A DNA stretch of 64,000 nt. Source: Yunchengibacter salinarum (GTDB lineage Bacteria > Pseudomonadota > Alphaproteobacteria > Sphingomonadales > Kordiimonadaceae). Made by a program: the position numbers and the translations under genes. Below are positions 33,846 through 43,500 of the stretch, in pieces. Numbering within the stretch: position 1 is the stretch's first letter; the number at the start of each line of letters is the position of its first letter. The stretch spans positions 1 to 64,000 of the forward strand of contig NZ_JBBJLN010000009.1 of the NCBI RefSeq assembly GCF_037658235.1. The letters are read 5' to 3'. Under the pieces are notes generated by a model that was not told where the DNA came from, did not search any database, and saw nothing but the letters and a program-made list of their open reading frames with translations.

Positions 33846-33848
33846 CGG

Positions 33849-34337
33849 TCAGGCCCGGCGGTCCAGAACCCGGATGGTGAAGGCGGGCCGGTCGCCCTCG
33901 GCTGGATGGGGGTGGCGCTCCGTCTCCGCCCAGTCGCCCTCGTCGAAGGCCGGGAAGAAAGTGTCGCCGGGCACCGACAGGTCGATGTCGGTCAGATAAA
34001 GCCGATCGGCGGAAGGTAGCAGCGCCTCATAAAGCGTGGCACCGCCGATCACCATTACCTCCGCCCCCGCGGCACGCGCCGCCGCCAGCCCCTCCGGCAG
34101 GGTGCGGAACACCCGCACGCCCTCCGGCTGGAAATCCGCCCTGCCGCTGACGACGAAATTGTCCCGCTTCGGCAAAGGGCGCCCGATAGACTGATAGGTG
34201 CGGCGCCCCATCAGCACCGGCTTGCCAAGGGTGGCCTGCTTGAAAAAGCTGAGATCCCGCGGCAGATGCCATGGCATGGCACCGTCCTGGCCGATCACAT
34301 TGTCGCGGGCGCGGGCGGCGATGAGCGATACGGTCAT
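33849..34337 (-). CDS. folA: Dihydrofolate reductase
   Basis: Encodes 162 residues, the usual size. Motifs: IAARARDNVIGQDGAMPWHL (NADPH and folate site, with Asp after the PW turn in LPRDLSFFK), VLMGRRTYQSIGRPLP, and VIGGATLYEALL near the C-terminus. It reduces dihydrofolate to tetrahydrofolate. thyA, which produces dihydrofolate, lies upstream on the same strand but is separated by a histidine kinase gene. The start at 34337 is the family start. Confidence 0.96.
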   Translation of the reverse strand: MTVSLIAARARDNVIGQDGAMPWHLPRDLSFFKQATLGKPVLMGRRTYQSIGRPLPKRDNFVVSGRADFQPEGVRVFRTLPEGLAAARAAGAEVMVIGGATLYEALLPSADRLYLTDIDLSVPGDTFFPAFDEGDWAETERHPHPAEGDRPAFTIRVLDRRA

Positions 34338-34436
34338 TGAAGGTGGTCTCCTTGGGCGCACATGCCCCACTCACAGGCGCGGTAACGAAATCAACAGCTC
34401 AAAACCCCGCCGGGATGCGGGCACGGGCGCACCCGC

Positions 34437-36332
34437 TCAGATCATCATGTTTTCCACATCTTCATCGCTGGTGGCGCTGGCCTCCTGCAAGGGCAGATGC
34501 ACCCACATTTCCGTGCCATGGCCCACCTTGGACGACACATGAATGGTGCCGGACATGCGTTCCACCAGTTCGCGGCAGATGGCCAGCCCCAGACCGACCC
34601 CGCCATGGCTGCGGGAATGAGAGGATTCCACCTGGGTGAAGCGATCGAACAGCACCGCCTGCTTTTCCTTTGGAATGCCAATGCCCGTATCCGACACCTT
34701 CATCACATAGCCCGGCTTGCCGGTCAGGAAGCGCTTGGGATAAATCTTGATGCGCACCTCGCCCTCATCGGTGAACTTGATGGCGTTGGAGGCCAGGTTG
34801 GTCAAGATCTGCCGTAACCGCAACTCGTCGCCATTGATGAAATCGGGCATCCCCTCATCCACATGGGCGCTGAGCCTGAGGCCCTTGGCATCCGCCTGCT
34901 GATAAAGCAGCGCGATCACGCGGTCTGTCAGGAATTCCGGCGACAGGGCGCCCGCCTCAATGGAAATCTTGCCCGCTTCCAGCTTGGCCAGGTCCAGAAT
35001 GTCATTGATCAGACGCAGCAGATAAGACCCGGAATGATGGATGTCGCGGGCATAGTCCTGATAGCGCTCATCCCCCAGCGGGCCGAGCGGCTCATCCTTC
35101 AGGAACTGGGAAAAGCCGAGAATGGTGTTGAGCGGGGTGCGCAATTCGTGGCTCACCGTGGCCAGGAATTCCGACTTGGCCTCGTTGGCGGCCTCGGCGG
35201 CCTCACGCGCTTCCTCCAGGTCCCGGTTCAGGTTTTGCAGCAGCTCGTTATGCTCCTCCATTTCCCGGTGCGCCTCGCGCAGGGCGCTGGTGCGCCGTTC
35301 CACAATGGCGGACACGCGCTGCTGGCGCTGGGCCTGGGTCCACAAAATGTAGATCACCAGCACGGTCAGCATCAGCACCACGATCCCTTCGATCACGGCG
35401 CGGCCCAGGTCCGGCACGAACACCCCCGGCGCGGCCCACACGCTGGCCTGCCAATCGCGCAGGCCCACATCCATGCGCTGGTCCAGCCGGAACGCGCTGT
35501 CCCCCCGCGCGGCGCCGGAACGCGACAGGCCGCGCTCGGACAGATAGGTCAGCGTCACCGTTCCCCCGGTGGCCGGCGAAACGGTCTTGAGCGCCAGATT
35601 CAACCCCTCGAACCGGGGTTCATCCGTGCCGCCGCGCACAATCCGGCTGAGTTCCACGATCTGCACCGCAAAGCCGGGAAACCCGTATATATCCTTGAAG
35701 GGCGTGATCAGCCAGACACCGCCACGGGCGGCGAACATGGTCTGTGCCGGGGTGGATAGCGGCACCACGATGGACCGGTGCTCCGACAGCGACTTCGACA
35801 GCAGGCCCCGCAACCCCGGCAGATTGCCCATGTCGATGCCGGTCCAGGCATCGGCCCGCTCCGCTTCCGGGGACCAGGCGCCGACCAGGGGGTATAATGT
35901 CTTGTTCACCGCCTGCGGTGCGATTTCGCCACCGCGCCCGTCACGGAACTGGAATCCGTCCGCGCCCTGTGCCCTGATCCGGTCCAGAATATTGCGGGCA
36001 TCATCCGGCGGCACGGCCACGGCCATGCCAACCATGCGGCGATGGCGATAAAACTGGGTCTCTTCATCCAGATAGGCGCGCAGGGGGCCGGGTGCCGTAT
36101 TACTGGTGGCCTTGGAAAAGGCGTGCAGATTATGCGCCAGATCCCGTTCCCGGAGCAATTCCTGGCGCACCCGCTCCACCATCAGCTCGGCGGTGAAATC
36201 GAATTTGGTACGGGCCTCCTTTTCGGCAGAGCGAATCGCATCCCGCGTGGCGGACCAGGACAGCACGAGCCCCACCAGCAGCACGAGGCCGATGGAAACG
36301 AACTGTCGCTTGTCTTTCACGCCGACGCTCAT
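34437..36332 (-). CDS. CHASE-domain hybridless sensor histidine kinase
   Basis: Encodes 631 residues. Transmembrane helices at about 10-27 and 313-331 bracket a periplasmic CHASE sensor domain (about 60-290). A coiled coil (about 338-385) leads to HisKA with the phosphoacceptor His395 in ATVSHELRTPLNTILGF and to the HATPase domain with LRQILTNLASNAIKFT (N box), SDTGIGIP (G1), LFDRFTQVE (F box) and GGVGLGLAI (G2). There is no receiver domain and no response regulator gene nearby, so it is an orphan kinase of unknown ligand. It is flanked by folA and thyA on the same strand. Confidence 0.9.
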   Translation of the reverse strand: MSVGVKDKRQFVSIGLVLLVGLVLSWSATRDAIRSAEKEARTKFDFTAELMVERVRQELLRERDLAHNLHAFSKATSNTAPGPLRAYLDEETQFYRHRRMVGMAVAVPPDDARNILDRIRAQGADGFQFRDGRGGEIAPQAVNKTLYPLVGAWSPEAERADAWTGIDMGNLPGLRGLLSKSLSEHRSIVVPLSTPAQTMFAARGGVWLITPFKDIYGFPGFAVQIVELSRIVRGGTDEPRFEGLNLALKTVSPATGGTVTLTYLSERGLSRSGAARGDSAFRLDQRMDVGLRDWQASVWAAPGVFVPDLGRAVIEGIVVLMLTVLVIYILWTQAQRQQRVSAIVERRTSALREAHREMEEHNELLQNLNRDLEEAREAAEAANEAKSEFLATVSHELRTPLNTILGFSQFLKDEPLGPLGDERYQDYARDIHHSGSYLLRLINDILDLAKLEAGKISIEAGALSPEFLTDRVIALLYQQADAKGLRLSAHVDEGMPDFINGDELRLRQILTNLASNAIKFTDEGEVRIKIYPKRFLTGKPGYVMKVSDTGIGIPKEKQAVLFDRFTQVESSHSRSHGGVGLGLAICRELVERMSGTIHVSSKVGHGTEMWVHLPLQEASATSDEDVENMMI

Positions 36333-36405
36333 ACCATTCCTTCAGCGCCCGGATCTGCCCTGCTTTCAGGCGCCATGCCGCCCCCACAGAACCGGCGAGA
36401 CCACA

Positions 36406-37200
36406 TCATACCGCCACGGGCGCCTTGATCGCCGGGTGGGGGTCATAACCGTGGACCGCGATATCCTCCACGGTAAAGCGAAACAAATCCTTAACATCAG
36501 AATTCAGATGCAACCGGGGCAATGGCCGCGGCGTGCGGGACAATTGCAGGTCCGCCTGCTCCAGATGATTGCTGTAGAGGTGGGCATCACCCAGCGTATG
36601 GATGAAATCCCCGGCTTCCAGCCCGCACACATGGGCCACCATGTGGGTAAGCAGCGCATAGGAGGCGATATTGAAAGGCACCCCCAGAAACACATCGGCG
36701 CTGCGCTGATATAGCTGACAGGACAAGCGCCCCTGCGCCACGTGAAACTGGAACAGGCAATGACAGGGCGGCAGAGCCATGCCGTCCACATCCGCCGGGT
36801 TCCAGGCGCTCACCACCAGGCGGCGGCTGTTGGGATTGGTGCGAATGGCGTGCACCACATCGCTGATCTGATCGATCACGCGCCCGTCCGGCGCCGCCCA
36901 GCTTCGCCACTGCTTGCCGTAAACCGGCCCCAGTTCCCCCGACTCGTCCGCCCAGGCATCCCAGATGTGCACCTTGTTATCCTGCAGATAGCGCACATTG
37001 GTATCCCCGGCCAGGAACCACAGAAGCTCATGGATGATACCGCGGATATACAGCTTCTTGGTGGTCAACAGCGGAAAGCCGGCACCCAGATCGAAGCGCA
37101 TCTGATGGCCGAACACGCCATAAGTGCCCACGCCGGTGCGATCATCCCGATGGATGCCGGTGTCCCGAATATGCCTCAACAGCGCCAGATACGCGTCCAT
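36406..37200 (-). CDS. thyA: Thymidylate synthase
   Basis: Encodes 264 residues, identical in length to E. coli ThyA. The catalytic Cys146 lies in ALPPCHCLFQFHV, the phosphate-binding DRTGVGTYGVFG is near the N-terminus, and RSADVFLGVPFNIASYALL is intact. It converts dUMP to dTMP using methylene-tetrahydrofolate and yields dihydrofolate, the substrate of FolA encoded nearby. Start at 37200 (MDAYLALLRHI). The gap upstream carries the ssrA promoter on the other strand. Confidence 0.98.
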   Translation of the reverse strand: MDAYLALLRHIRDTGIHRDDRTGVGTYGVFGHQMRFDLGAGFPLLTTKKLYIRGIIHELLWFLAGDTNVRYLQDNKVHIWDAWADESGELGPVYGKQWRSWAAPDGRVIDQISDVVHAIRTNPNSRRLVVSAWNPADVDGMALPPCHCLFQFHVAQGRLSCQLYQRSADVFLGVPFNIASYALLTHMVAHVCGLEAGDFIHTLGDAHLYSNHLEQADLQLSRTPRPLPRLHLNSDVKDLFRFTVEDIAVHGYDPHPAIKAPVAV

Positions 37201-37326
37201 GCCGTCCCCGCCTTGTCTCGCTTCAGCATCAGCTTTAGGCACACGGCCCCGCAGTTGCAAGCCTGCCCGTGCGGCGCACCGCGCGGAACCCGATCGGCGC
37301 TGGCCGGTTTTTCTGTAATCCCGCCC

Positions 37327-37354
37327 TTTAAGTGTGGGCGTTTTGCCCTTATAT
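37327..37354 (+). promoter_or_regulatory. Probable ssrA promoter
   Basis: A -10 box TTATAT lies at 37349-37354 with a weak -35 (TTTAAG, 37327-37332) 16 bp upstream, placing the start near 37361 just before the acceptor piece of the tmRNA. Confidence 0.45.
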
Positions 37355-37360
37355 TGGGGA

Positions 37361-37715
37361 TGTCGGGCAACCGACTATGGCGATAAACGGTGCATTGAGT
37401 ACATTCAGCGGACCCGGGGGCAGTACCCGGCGCCTCCACCATGAGGGCTGATCGGCACGACAGGGGTACCACCATATGGCGGATACCGGGCCGGACAGCC
37501 CTGATGATGGGGGCGAACCAGGATCGACGCGCTTGGAAATATGTGACTTTTCGCCCGGCATGGTACCGCCGTTATCGGGCCGTTTTGACAAATGCCAACG
37601 ACAACGACGTCGAGTTTGCCGTAGCCGCCTAAGCGGTGAGGTAAGCTAGCATTTAAATCCCCGTCGTGTGACAACGGCGGGTGGGGGCTGGCCCACCTAG
37701 CAACAGAACGGGCCA
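37361..37715 (+). ncRNA. ssrA: Two-piece (circularly permuted) alphaproteobacterial tmRNA
   Basis: The acceptor piece comes first and ends GCGCCTCCACCA, with CCA at 37439-37441. About 67 nt of intervening sequence follows, then the coding piece begins GGGGGCGAACCAGGATCGAC at 37509. GGGGGC pairs with GCCTCC of the acceptor end, rebuilding the acceptor stem as in permuted tmRNAs. The tag frame GCC AAC GAC AAC ... TAA (37594-37632) encodes ANDNDVEFAVAA, close to other alphaproteobacterial tags ending AVAA. Downstream GC-rich segments form the remaining pseudoknot. It rescues stalled ribosomes and marks products for ClpXP. Exact mature ends were not determined. Confidence 0.92.
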
Positions 37716-37726
37716 CTTCTCTTTTT
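37689..37726 (+). terminator. Probable ssrA terminator
   Basis: TGGCCC (37689-37694) pairs with GGGCCA (37710-37715) across a 15-nt loop, followed by CTTCTCTTTTT (37716-37726). Confidence 0.6.
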
Positions 37727-37923
37727 CGGCCAGCACCGAGCCGGCGCGGCGGCGCCCTTGGGCCACGCAAAACGGCGCGACAGGCCCGCGGTTGCCACAT
37801 CCATTCACTTTTGCCTTCACTCGCTGCGGGCTAATCAGTATAACGGGCGCGAATTCCGGCGTGCCAGGCCCCGGCAGGCCAGCGCGCGCGGCTCTTTTTG
37901 TCGTGATGAAAGGCTGCAAGCTG

Positions 37924-38532
37924 ATGACCGATACGCCGAGCGAAAGCAGCATAGACTATGACGCCAAGGTGGAAGCGGCGCTGAAAACCGTGGTGCGATC
38001 CGTGCTCAGGGATACCGTGGAACACGGCCTTCCGGGGGACCATCACTTTTTCATTGCCTTCAGAACCCAGGCGGAGGGGGTGAGCATCCCCGCCCATCTG
38101 GTCAGCCGCTTCCCGGAGGAAATGACCATCGTGATCCAGCACAAGTTCTGGGATCTGACGGTGGAGGATGACCATTTCGAAGTGGGGCTGAGCTTCAACC
38201 AGAAGCCGGAACATCTGATCATTCCCTTTCATGCCCTGACCGGCTTCGTGGACCCCAGCGTACAGTTCGCCCTTAATTTCCACGCGGAAACCGGCGCCGA
38301 GCACGACGACGCCACAGACGGCGCCACCAGCCAGAGCGACGAAGCGGGGGACACCCGTTCCGGGCGTGACATGGCGAGCCTTGAAGCCACCGTCAGCGAT
38401 CTCAGCGACCTGCCCCGTACCGCCGCCAGCCGCGACGACATGAAAACCGAAGACGGCGACAATAATGCCGATGGCGACGCGCGCGGCGGGGACAATGTGG
38501 TCACACTGGATGCCTTCCGCAAGAAAACCTGA
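37924..38532 (+). CDS. sspB: SspB-family ClpXP adaptor (alpha type)
   Basis: Encodes 202 residues. The folded domain (about 8-125) includes GLPGDHHFFIAFRTQAEGV, EEMTIVIQHKFWDL and VGLSFNQKPEHLIIPFHAL, matching the alphaproteobacterial SspB that binds ssrA-tagged substrates. An acidic, disordered linker (about 130-185) follows, and the C-terminus NVVTLDAFRKKT is the conserved short module expected to dock on ClpX. It delivers tagged proteins to ClpXP. It lies directly downstream of ssrA, about 210 bp away, so tag and adaptor are encoded together. Start at 37924 has AAAGG upstream; earlier in-frame ATGs precede it. Confidence 0.9.
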   Translation: MTDTPSESSIDYDAKVEAALKTVVRSVLRDTVEHGLPGDHHFFIAFRTQAEGVSIPAHLVSRFPEEMTIVIQHKFWDLTVEDDHFEVGLSFNQKPEHLIIPFHALTGFVDPSVQFALNFHAETGAEHDDATDGATSQSDEAGDTRSGRDMASLEATVSDLSDLPRTAASRDDMKTEDGDNNADGDARGGDNVVTLDAFRKKT

Positions 38533-38606
38533 CGCCCTGAATCTTCCGGCAGTTCGCTGGAACCGCCGGCGTTCCCGGTGCCCCCTTTGACAAAATCGGA
38601 TGCCCC

Positions 38607-40217
38607 ATGACCGACTGGACCTATCAGCCGCTTTTCGAGCTTGGCGACGATGCCACCCCTTATCGCAAACTGACTGGCAACCATGTGGAAACGCTGGAGG
38701 TGGACGGGCGCACCATCCTGAAAGTGGCGGATGCGGGGCTGGAACTGCTGGCACGGGAAGCCATGCACGACATCTCGCACCTGCTGCGACCCGGCCATCT
38801 GCAACAACTGGCTGACATTCTGGCCGATGAGGAGGCGAGCGAAAACGACCGCTTCGTGGCGCAGGAGCTGTTGAAAAACGCCAATATCGCCGCCGCGCGG
38901 GTTCTGCCAAGCTGTCAGGATACGGGCACGGCCATCATTGCGGGCAAAAAAGGCCAATATGTGTGGACGGACGGCGACGACGGCGAACCGCTGAGCCGCG
39001 GCGTGATGCGCACCTATACGGAAACCAATCTGCGCTACAGCCAGATGGCGCCGCTGGACATGATCCGCGAAAAGAACACCAAAACCAACACCCCCGCCCA
39101 GATCGATATTTATGCCGGAAAGGGCAATGAATATCATTTCCTGTTTCTGGCCAAGGGCGGCGGCAGCGCCAACAAGACCTTCCTGTATCAGGAAACGCCC
39201 GCAAAGCTGCGCGAAGACAAGCTGATGGCGCTGCTGGAAGAAAAGATCAAAACGCTGGGCACGGCGGCCTGCCCGCCCTATCACCTGGCCGTGGTGATCG
39301 GCGGCCTGTCGGCGGAACAGAATCTGGCCACCGTGAAAAAGGCATCCGCCCGCGATCTGGACAGCCTGCCCGATACCGGCAATGAAGGCGGGCGCGCCTT
39401 TCGGGACCGGGACTGGGAGACGCGCATCCATGAGATGACCCGCGGGCTCGGCATCGGCGCCCAGTTCGGCGGCAAGTATTTCTGCCATGACGTGCGCGTG
39501 ATCCGCCTGCCCCGCCACGGCGCCAGCCTGCCCATCGGCATCGGGGTGAGCTGCTCGGCGGATCGGCAGGCCAAGGGCAAGATCACGCCAGAGGGCATCT
39601 TTCTGGAACAACTGGAAACCGATCCGGGCAAATACATGCCGCCGGTAACGGAAGCGGACCTTGAGGCGGACGTGGTGCACATCGACCTGAACCAGCCCAT
39701 GGACGCCATCCGCGCCGAACTCACGAGGCACCCGATCAAGACCCGGCTCAGCCTGACCGGCACCATCGTGGTGGCGCGGGATTTGGCGCACAGCCGAATC
39801 AAACAGATGGTCGAGGACGGCGCGGAAATGCCATCCTATTTCAAGGATCACATCATCTATTATGCGGGGCCGGCCAAAACGCCGGAAGGCTATGCCTCCG
39901 GCTCTTTCGGCCCCACCACCGCCGCACGGATGGACCCCTATGTGGACGAGTTCCAGAAGCTGGGCGGCAGCATGGTCATGCTGGCCAAGGGCAACCGCTC
40001 CAAAGCGGTAACCAGGGCGTGCCAGGACAATGGCGGCTTTTATCTGGGCTCCATCGGCGGCCCGGCGGCGGCGCTTGCGCAGGACAATATCCGTAAGGTG
40101 GCGGTGCTGGACTTTGACGATCTGGGCATGGAAGCGGTATGGAAGATCGAGGTGGAAAACTTCCCCGCTTTCATCGTTGTGGATGACAAGGGCAATGACT
40201 TCTTCCAGGCCCTTTAA
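38607..40217 (+). CDS. Class I (iron-sulfur) fumarate hydratase
   Basis: Encodes 536 residues of the oxygen-sensitive class I fumarase family, with the alpha and beta domains fused. The cluster-binding cysteines occur in LPSCQDTGTAII and later in SCSADRQAKGKIT and related segments; GKYFCHDVRVIRLPRHG and the C-terminal GSFGPTTAARMDPYVDEF are typical. It interconverts fumarate and malate in the TCA cycle. The last 23 bp overlap the start of the next gene. It follows sspB by 74 bp. Confidence 0.95.
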   Translation: MTDWTYQPLFELGDDATPYRKLTGNHVETLEVDGRTILKVADAGLELLAREAMHDISHLLRPGHLQQLADILADEEASENDRFVAQELLKNANIAAARVLPSCQDTGTAIIAGKKGQYVWTDGDDGEPLSRGVMRTYTETNLRYSQMAPLDMIREKNTKTNTPAQIDIYAGKGNEYHFLFLAKGGGSANKTFLYQETPAKLREDKLMALLEEKIKTLGTAACPPYHLAVVIGGLSAEQNLATVKKASARDLDSLPDTGNEGGRAFRDRDWETRIHEMTRGLGIGAQFGGKYFCHDVRVIRLPRHGASLPIGIGVSCSADRQAKGKITPEGIFLEQLETDPGKYMPPVTEADLEADVVHIDLNQPMDAIRAELTRHPIKTRLSLTGTIVVARDLAHSRIKQMVEDGAEMPSYFKDHIIYYAGPAKTPEGYASGSFGPTTAARMDPYVDEFQKLGGSMVMLAKGNRSKAVTRACQDNGGFYLGSIGGPAAALAQDNIRKVAVLDFDDLGMEAVWKIEVENFPAFIVVDDKGNDFFQAL

Positions 40218-40557
40218 GGGCGAAAAGGCATCGGTGCCCGGCGCCGCCAGCACTGGCAAAGAGAGCGCCGCCAGCACTGGCACAGCCGGGGAAAACAGCT
40301 ATTACCCCCCGGAAAACGCCCGGCTGGAGCGCCATTCCGTAACCCTGTCCGGCCACCGCACATCCGTTTCGATGGAACGCGGCCTGTGGCAGCACCTGAA
40401 GCGGCTGGCTGGTGCCGACGGGCTGGCCGTGGCGGAACTGGTGCGGCGCATAGACGAAGCGCGCACGGTGCCCCTTTCCCGCGCGCTCAGGGCCTATGTG
40501 CTCACAAGATTGAGCGATGAAGCGGGCCACCCCCGCACCGATGGCGGCCCCCTTTAA
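40195..40557 (+). CDS. Ribbon-helix-helix domain protein
   Basis: Encodes 120 residues. After a disordered Ala/Ser/Gly region of about 45 residues comes an RHH_4-type domain (about 52-112): LERHSVTLSGHRTSVSMERG with a beta strand and the helix LWQHLKRLAGADGLAVAELV, common in alphaproteobacteria as a small DNA-binding or unknown regulator. The disordered part contains an exact 18-bp duplication (40241-40258 and 40265-40282) giving AASTG twice. The ATG at 40195 overlaps the fumarase gene by 23 bp in another frame. Its stop overlaps the convergent AsmA stop. The start is uncertain; the domain is not. Confidence 0.75.
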   Translation: MTSSRPFKGEKASVPGAASTGKESAASTGTAGENSYYPPENARLERHSVTLSGHRTSVSMERGLWQHLKRLAGADGLAVAELVRRIDEARTVPLSRALRAYVLTRLSDEAGHPRTDGGPL

Positions 40558-43500
40558 CCGCCGCCATCCGCATCGCCCCCTGATTCATCCTGCGCCGCAT
40601 CTTCCGGCGCCTCAGTAGCGCGCTTGCGGCCCAGTTGGTCCAACAGGGACAGGGCCGCGCCCATCACGGCGGCGCCCGGATTGCCCGTATCGCCGGACAT
40701 CCGGTCCTGCAAAGCGGCGCCCAATCGGCTGCGAATCTCCGACAGGGCGAAGCGTTCCAGCGCGCGGCTTTCCACGCGCAGGCGGGGCTGATCGATCGCC
40801 CCCCGGAACGCCAGCGGGATGGCCGGGGTGTCGGGCGGCTGGCTGAGCGCAAGCGTGCCATCCACGGTCATCTGCGCATCACTCAGCGCGATCGATCCGG
40901 TCAACCCCAGCCGACCCCACGGCCCCGCGGCCTCCGCCGTCTGAATCCGCGCCGTCCCGTCTTGCAGGGCCAGGCTGACTGTCACATCCCGCGCGGCGGT
41001 TTCCCCATCCCGCAGAAATCCCCCCATCCGGTCCAGAAAGCCGCTGCCACTGTCCGCCGTGCGGATCAGCGCGCTCATGCCCGGCGCATCCAGAAAACCG
41101 AGCCGCATATTGCTGCCATTCAGATCGACCGTACCGTTCAGGGCCGATACCAGCACAGGAGAGGCGGCCAGGTCCAGCGACACCCGCGCCGCGCCGGAAA
41201 GCACGCGCCCGGCCCCCAGATCGGCCAGTGCCGCCCCCATATCGAGCGCCGCCGCATCCAACCGCACGCTGGCGCCGCCCTTGCGGTCATCATCCGCCCA
41301 GTTCAGCCGCGCATCCAGCGCCAGTGCACCATCCCCAAGGCGGGCATCCGGCCCGGCGGTAACGGTCACATCTTCCGCCGCAAGGGTCAGGCCCGCCGAC
41401 GGCGCGAGCAGGGGCTGACCCAGCATATGGCTGTCGGATACCGCAAGGCTGACCGATCCCGTAATGCCGTCAAGCGCGGCGGGGAGACGCGGCCCCGATG
41501 CAGAGGCGCCCGACACGGCCCCGTTTTCACGCGCCTTCAAAAGCTTGGTCCCGATATCAAGCCCGCGTATGGTCAGCGCCCCATCCAGTATGTTGTTCGA
41601 CATCAGGGACAGCTTTCCGGTCAGGCGCGCCTCCCCCACGGCCAGGTCCAGCCGGGTGGCGTCCCAATGCCGGGGCCCTTGCATCCAGCCCGACAGGGAC
41701 AGGCTGCCCGCCGCATCCGGCAGGGACATATCCGCGAAAGACACCGGGCTGTAGAACGCATCGGCCAGCGTTGCGGGGCTGTCATGGTCAAAGCCCCCCT
41801 CCAACTGCCAACCGGGCGACGCCCCCTGCGGCCCCGGAGCCCGCCGGGCGGTGACACGTATCCGCCCCCCGATCAGGCCGCCACTCATCCGCAGCGAAAG
41901 CGGTTCTTCCGCGCCGCCCGCAATATCCATGGTCATGTCGGCGGGCACCCTGGCCGCCACCGGCCAGCCAGCCAGCCGCAGGGCGGGCGCCAGATCGGGG
42001 TTGGACACATCCAGTTGCAGATCGAGCGGGCCGTCGGGCAACAGGGGCACCATCCCATCGGCCCGCAGGTGCCGCCTGCCCTGTCCCGACAGGTCCAGCG
42101 CCAGGCGTGCCCGGTCCAGCGGCCCGGTCAGGCGCACCGAGCCGGTAAGCGGGGCCAGTCCCAGCGCTTCCGGCCCTTCCGCCACGGCAGGGCGGATCGA
42201 CGGCGCGGCAAAGGCCGCCAACACATCGGACAGGCTGTCCGGCGCCTGAGCGAGCGTCGCCCTGAGATCAAGCCGCCGGTCATCCCGTGCCAGATGCACC
42301 GATCCGGCAAGAGAAGCACCGGCCCCATCCGGGCCCAGCACCAGACTGTCCAGCAGCAGCCGCTCACGGGTCAACGTGCCGCGTGCGGCCAGCCGGTCAA
42401 GCCGGGTCACGCCCAATGCCACCGAATCCAGCAACAGGTCGAAATCGAGAGCCGAACCATCCTCCGGCGCGACCAGTTCAAGCGCCCGGCCCAGCCGATC
42501 CGGCCATGGCGCCCCCTCCGGCGCGGCGCCGTTTGCCATGTCGCCGGATGCAGGCGACAGGCCCAACCCATAGGCCGCCAGCGCCACCGGCCCCGCTTCC
42601 ATGTTGAGCGACGACAGCCCCTTATCCGTCCCGGCCATGGCCCCCTTGAACCGGATCGCATCCAGCCGACCGGACAGATCGTCCACCGTCCACCGGCCCG
42701 GTGTCCAATGCACATCGGCGTTCAGGCGCCCGGTGGCCAACCGATCCATCGGCACCCGCTGCAACAGGGACTGCGCCCGCTCCCCGCCAAGCCAGGCCAG
42801 CACCTTGCGGATATTGCCCTGCCCCATATGCACCTGCCCGCGCAGGTCCGGGCCGTCGCCGGTGGTCAGCGTGGCGGTAAGCGCCAAACGGGCACCGCCC
42901 GGCAACAGGCCCTGCATCTGCTCCAGCCGCAACCGATTCGCCGTGATCGACAGGCCGGATTCCAAATGCTGCACCACGCCGCCGCGCCATTCAAAACCTT
43001 CCAGCGTCAAATCCAGCGCGGCACTGTATTCCGGCATGTCGTGTGCGCCACCATCGTCCATCGGGGCGGCATCCACTGTGTCCGGTGCTGCAAGACCGAC
43101 CATCAGCGCGCGCAGCAGGTCCGCATGAACCACCCCCAGCGCCACCGACCCGGCCAGATGCGCCTGTCCCCCCGGTGCCGCCATCAGAGTCGCCTGCCCC
43201 CGCGTTTCGCCAAGGCGCATCCGGCGGGTCGTTACATGCTGCATATGGGTGTCCCGCCTGAGCTGGGCATCGACCAGGAAGGGTATCGCCGTCTCAATGC
43301 CCCGGCTGGGGCCACCGCCTGTCAACGCCTTGACGGCGGACAGAAAGGCCACCGCATCATCCCCCGACAGCTTCAGCCGCCCATCCATGCCATCATCGAA
43401 AAGGCGCCCGTTCAGGTCCATGCTGGCCCCGGCAAGGCTGACGGACAGGTCCAGGCTGTCGCCCTCCCCTTCCGGGCGGGCACGGAAGCGGCCATCGGCG

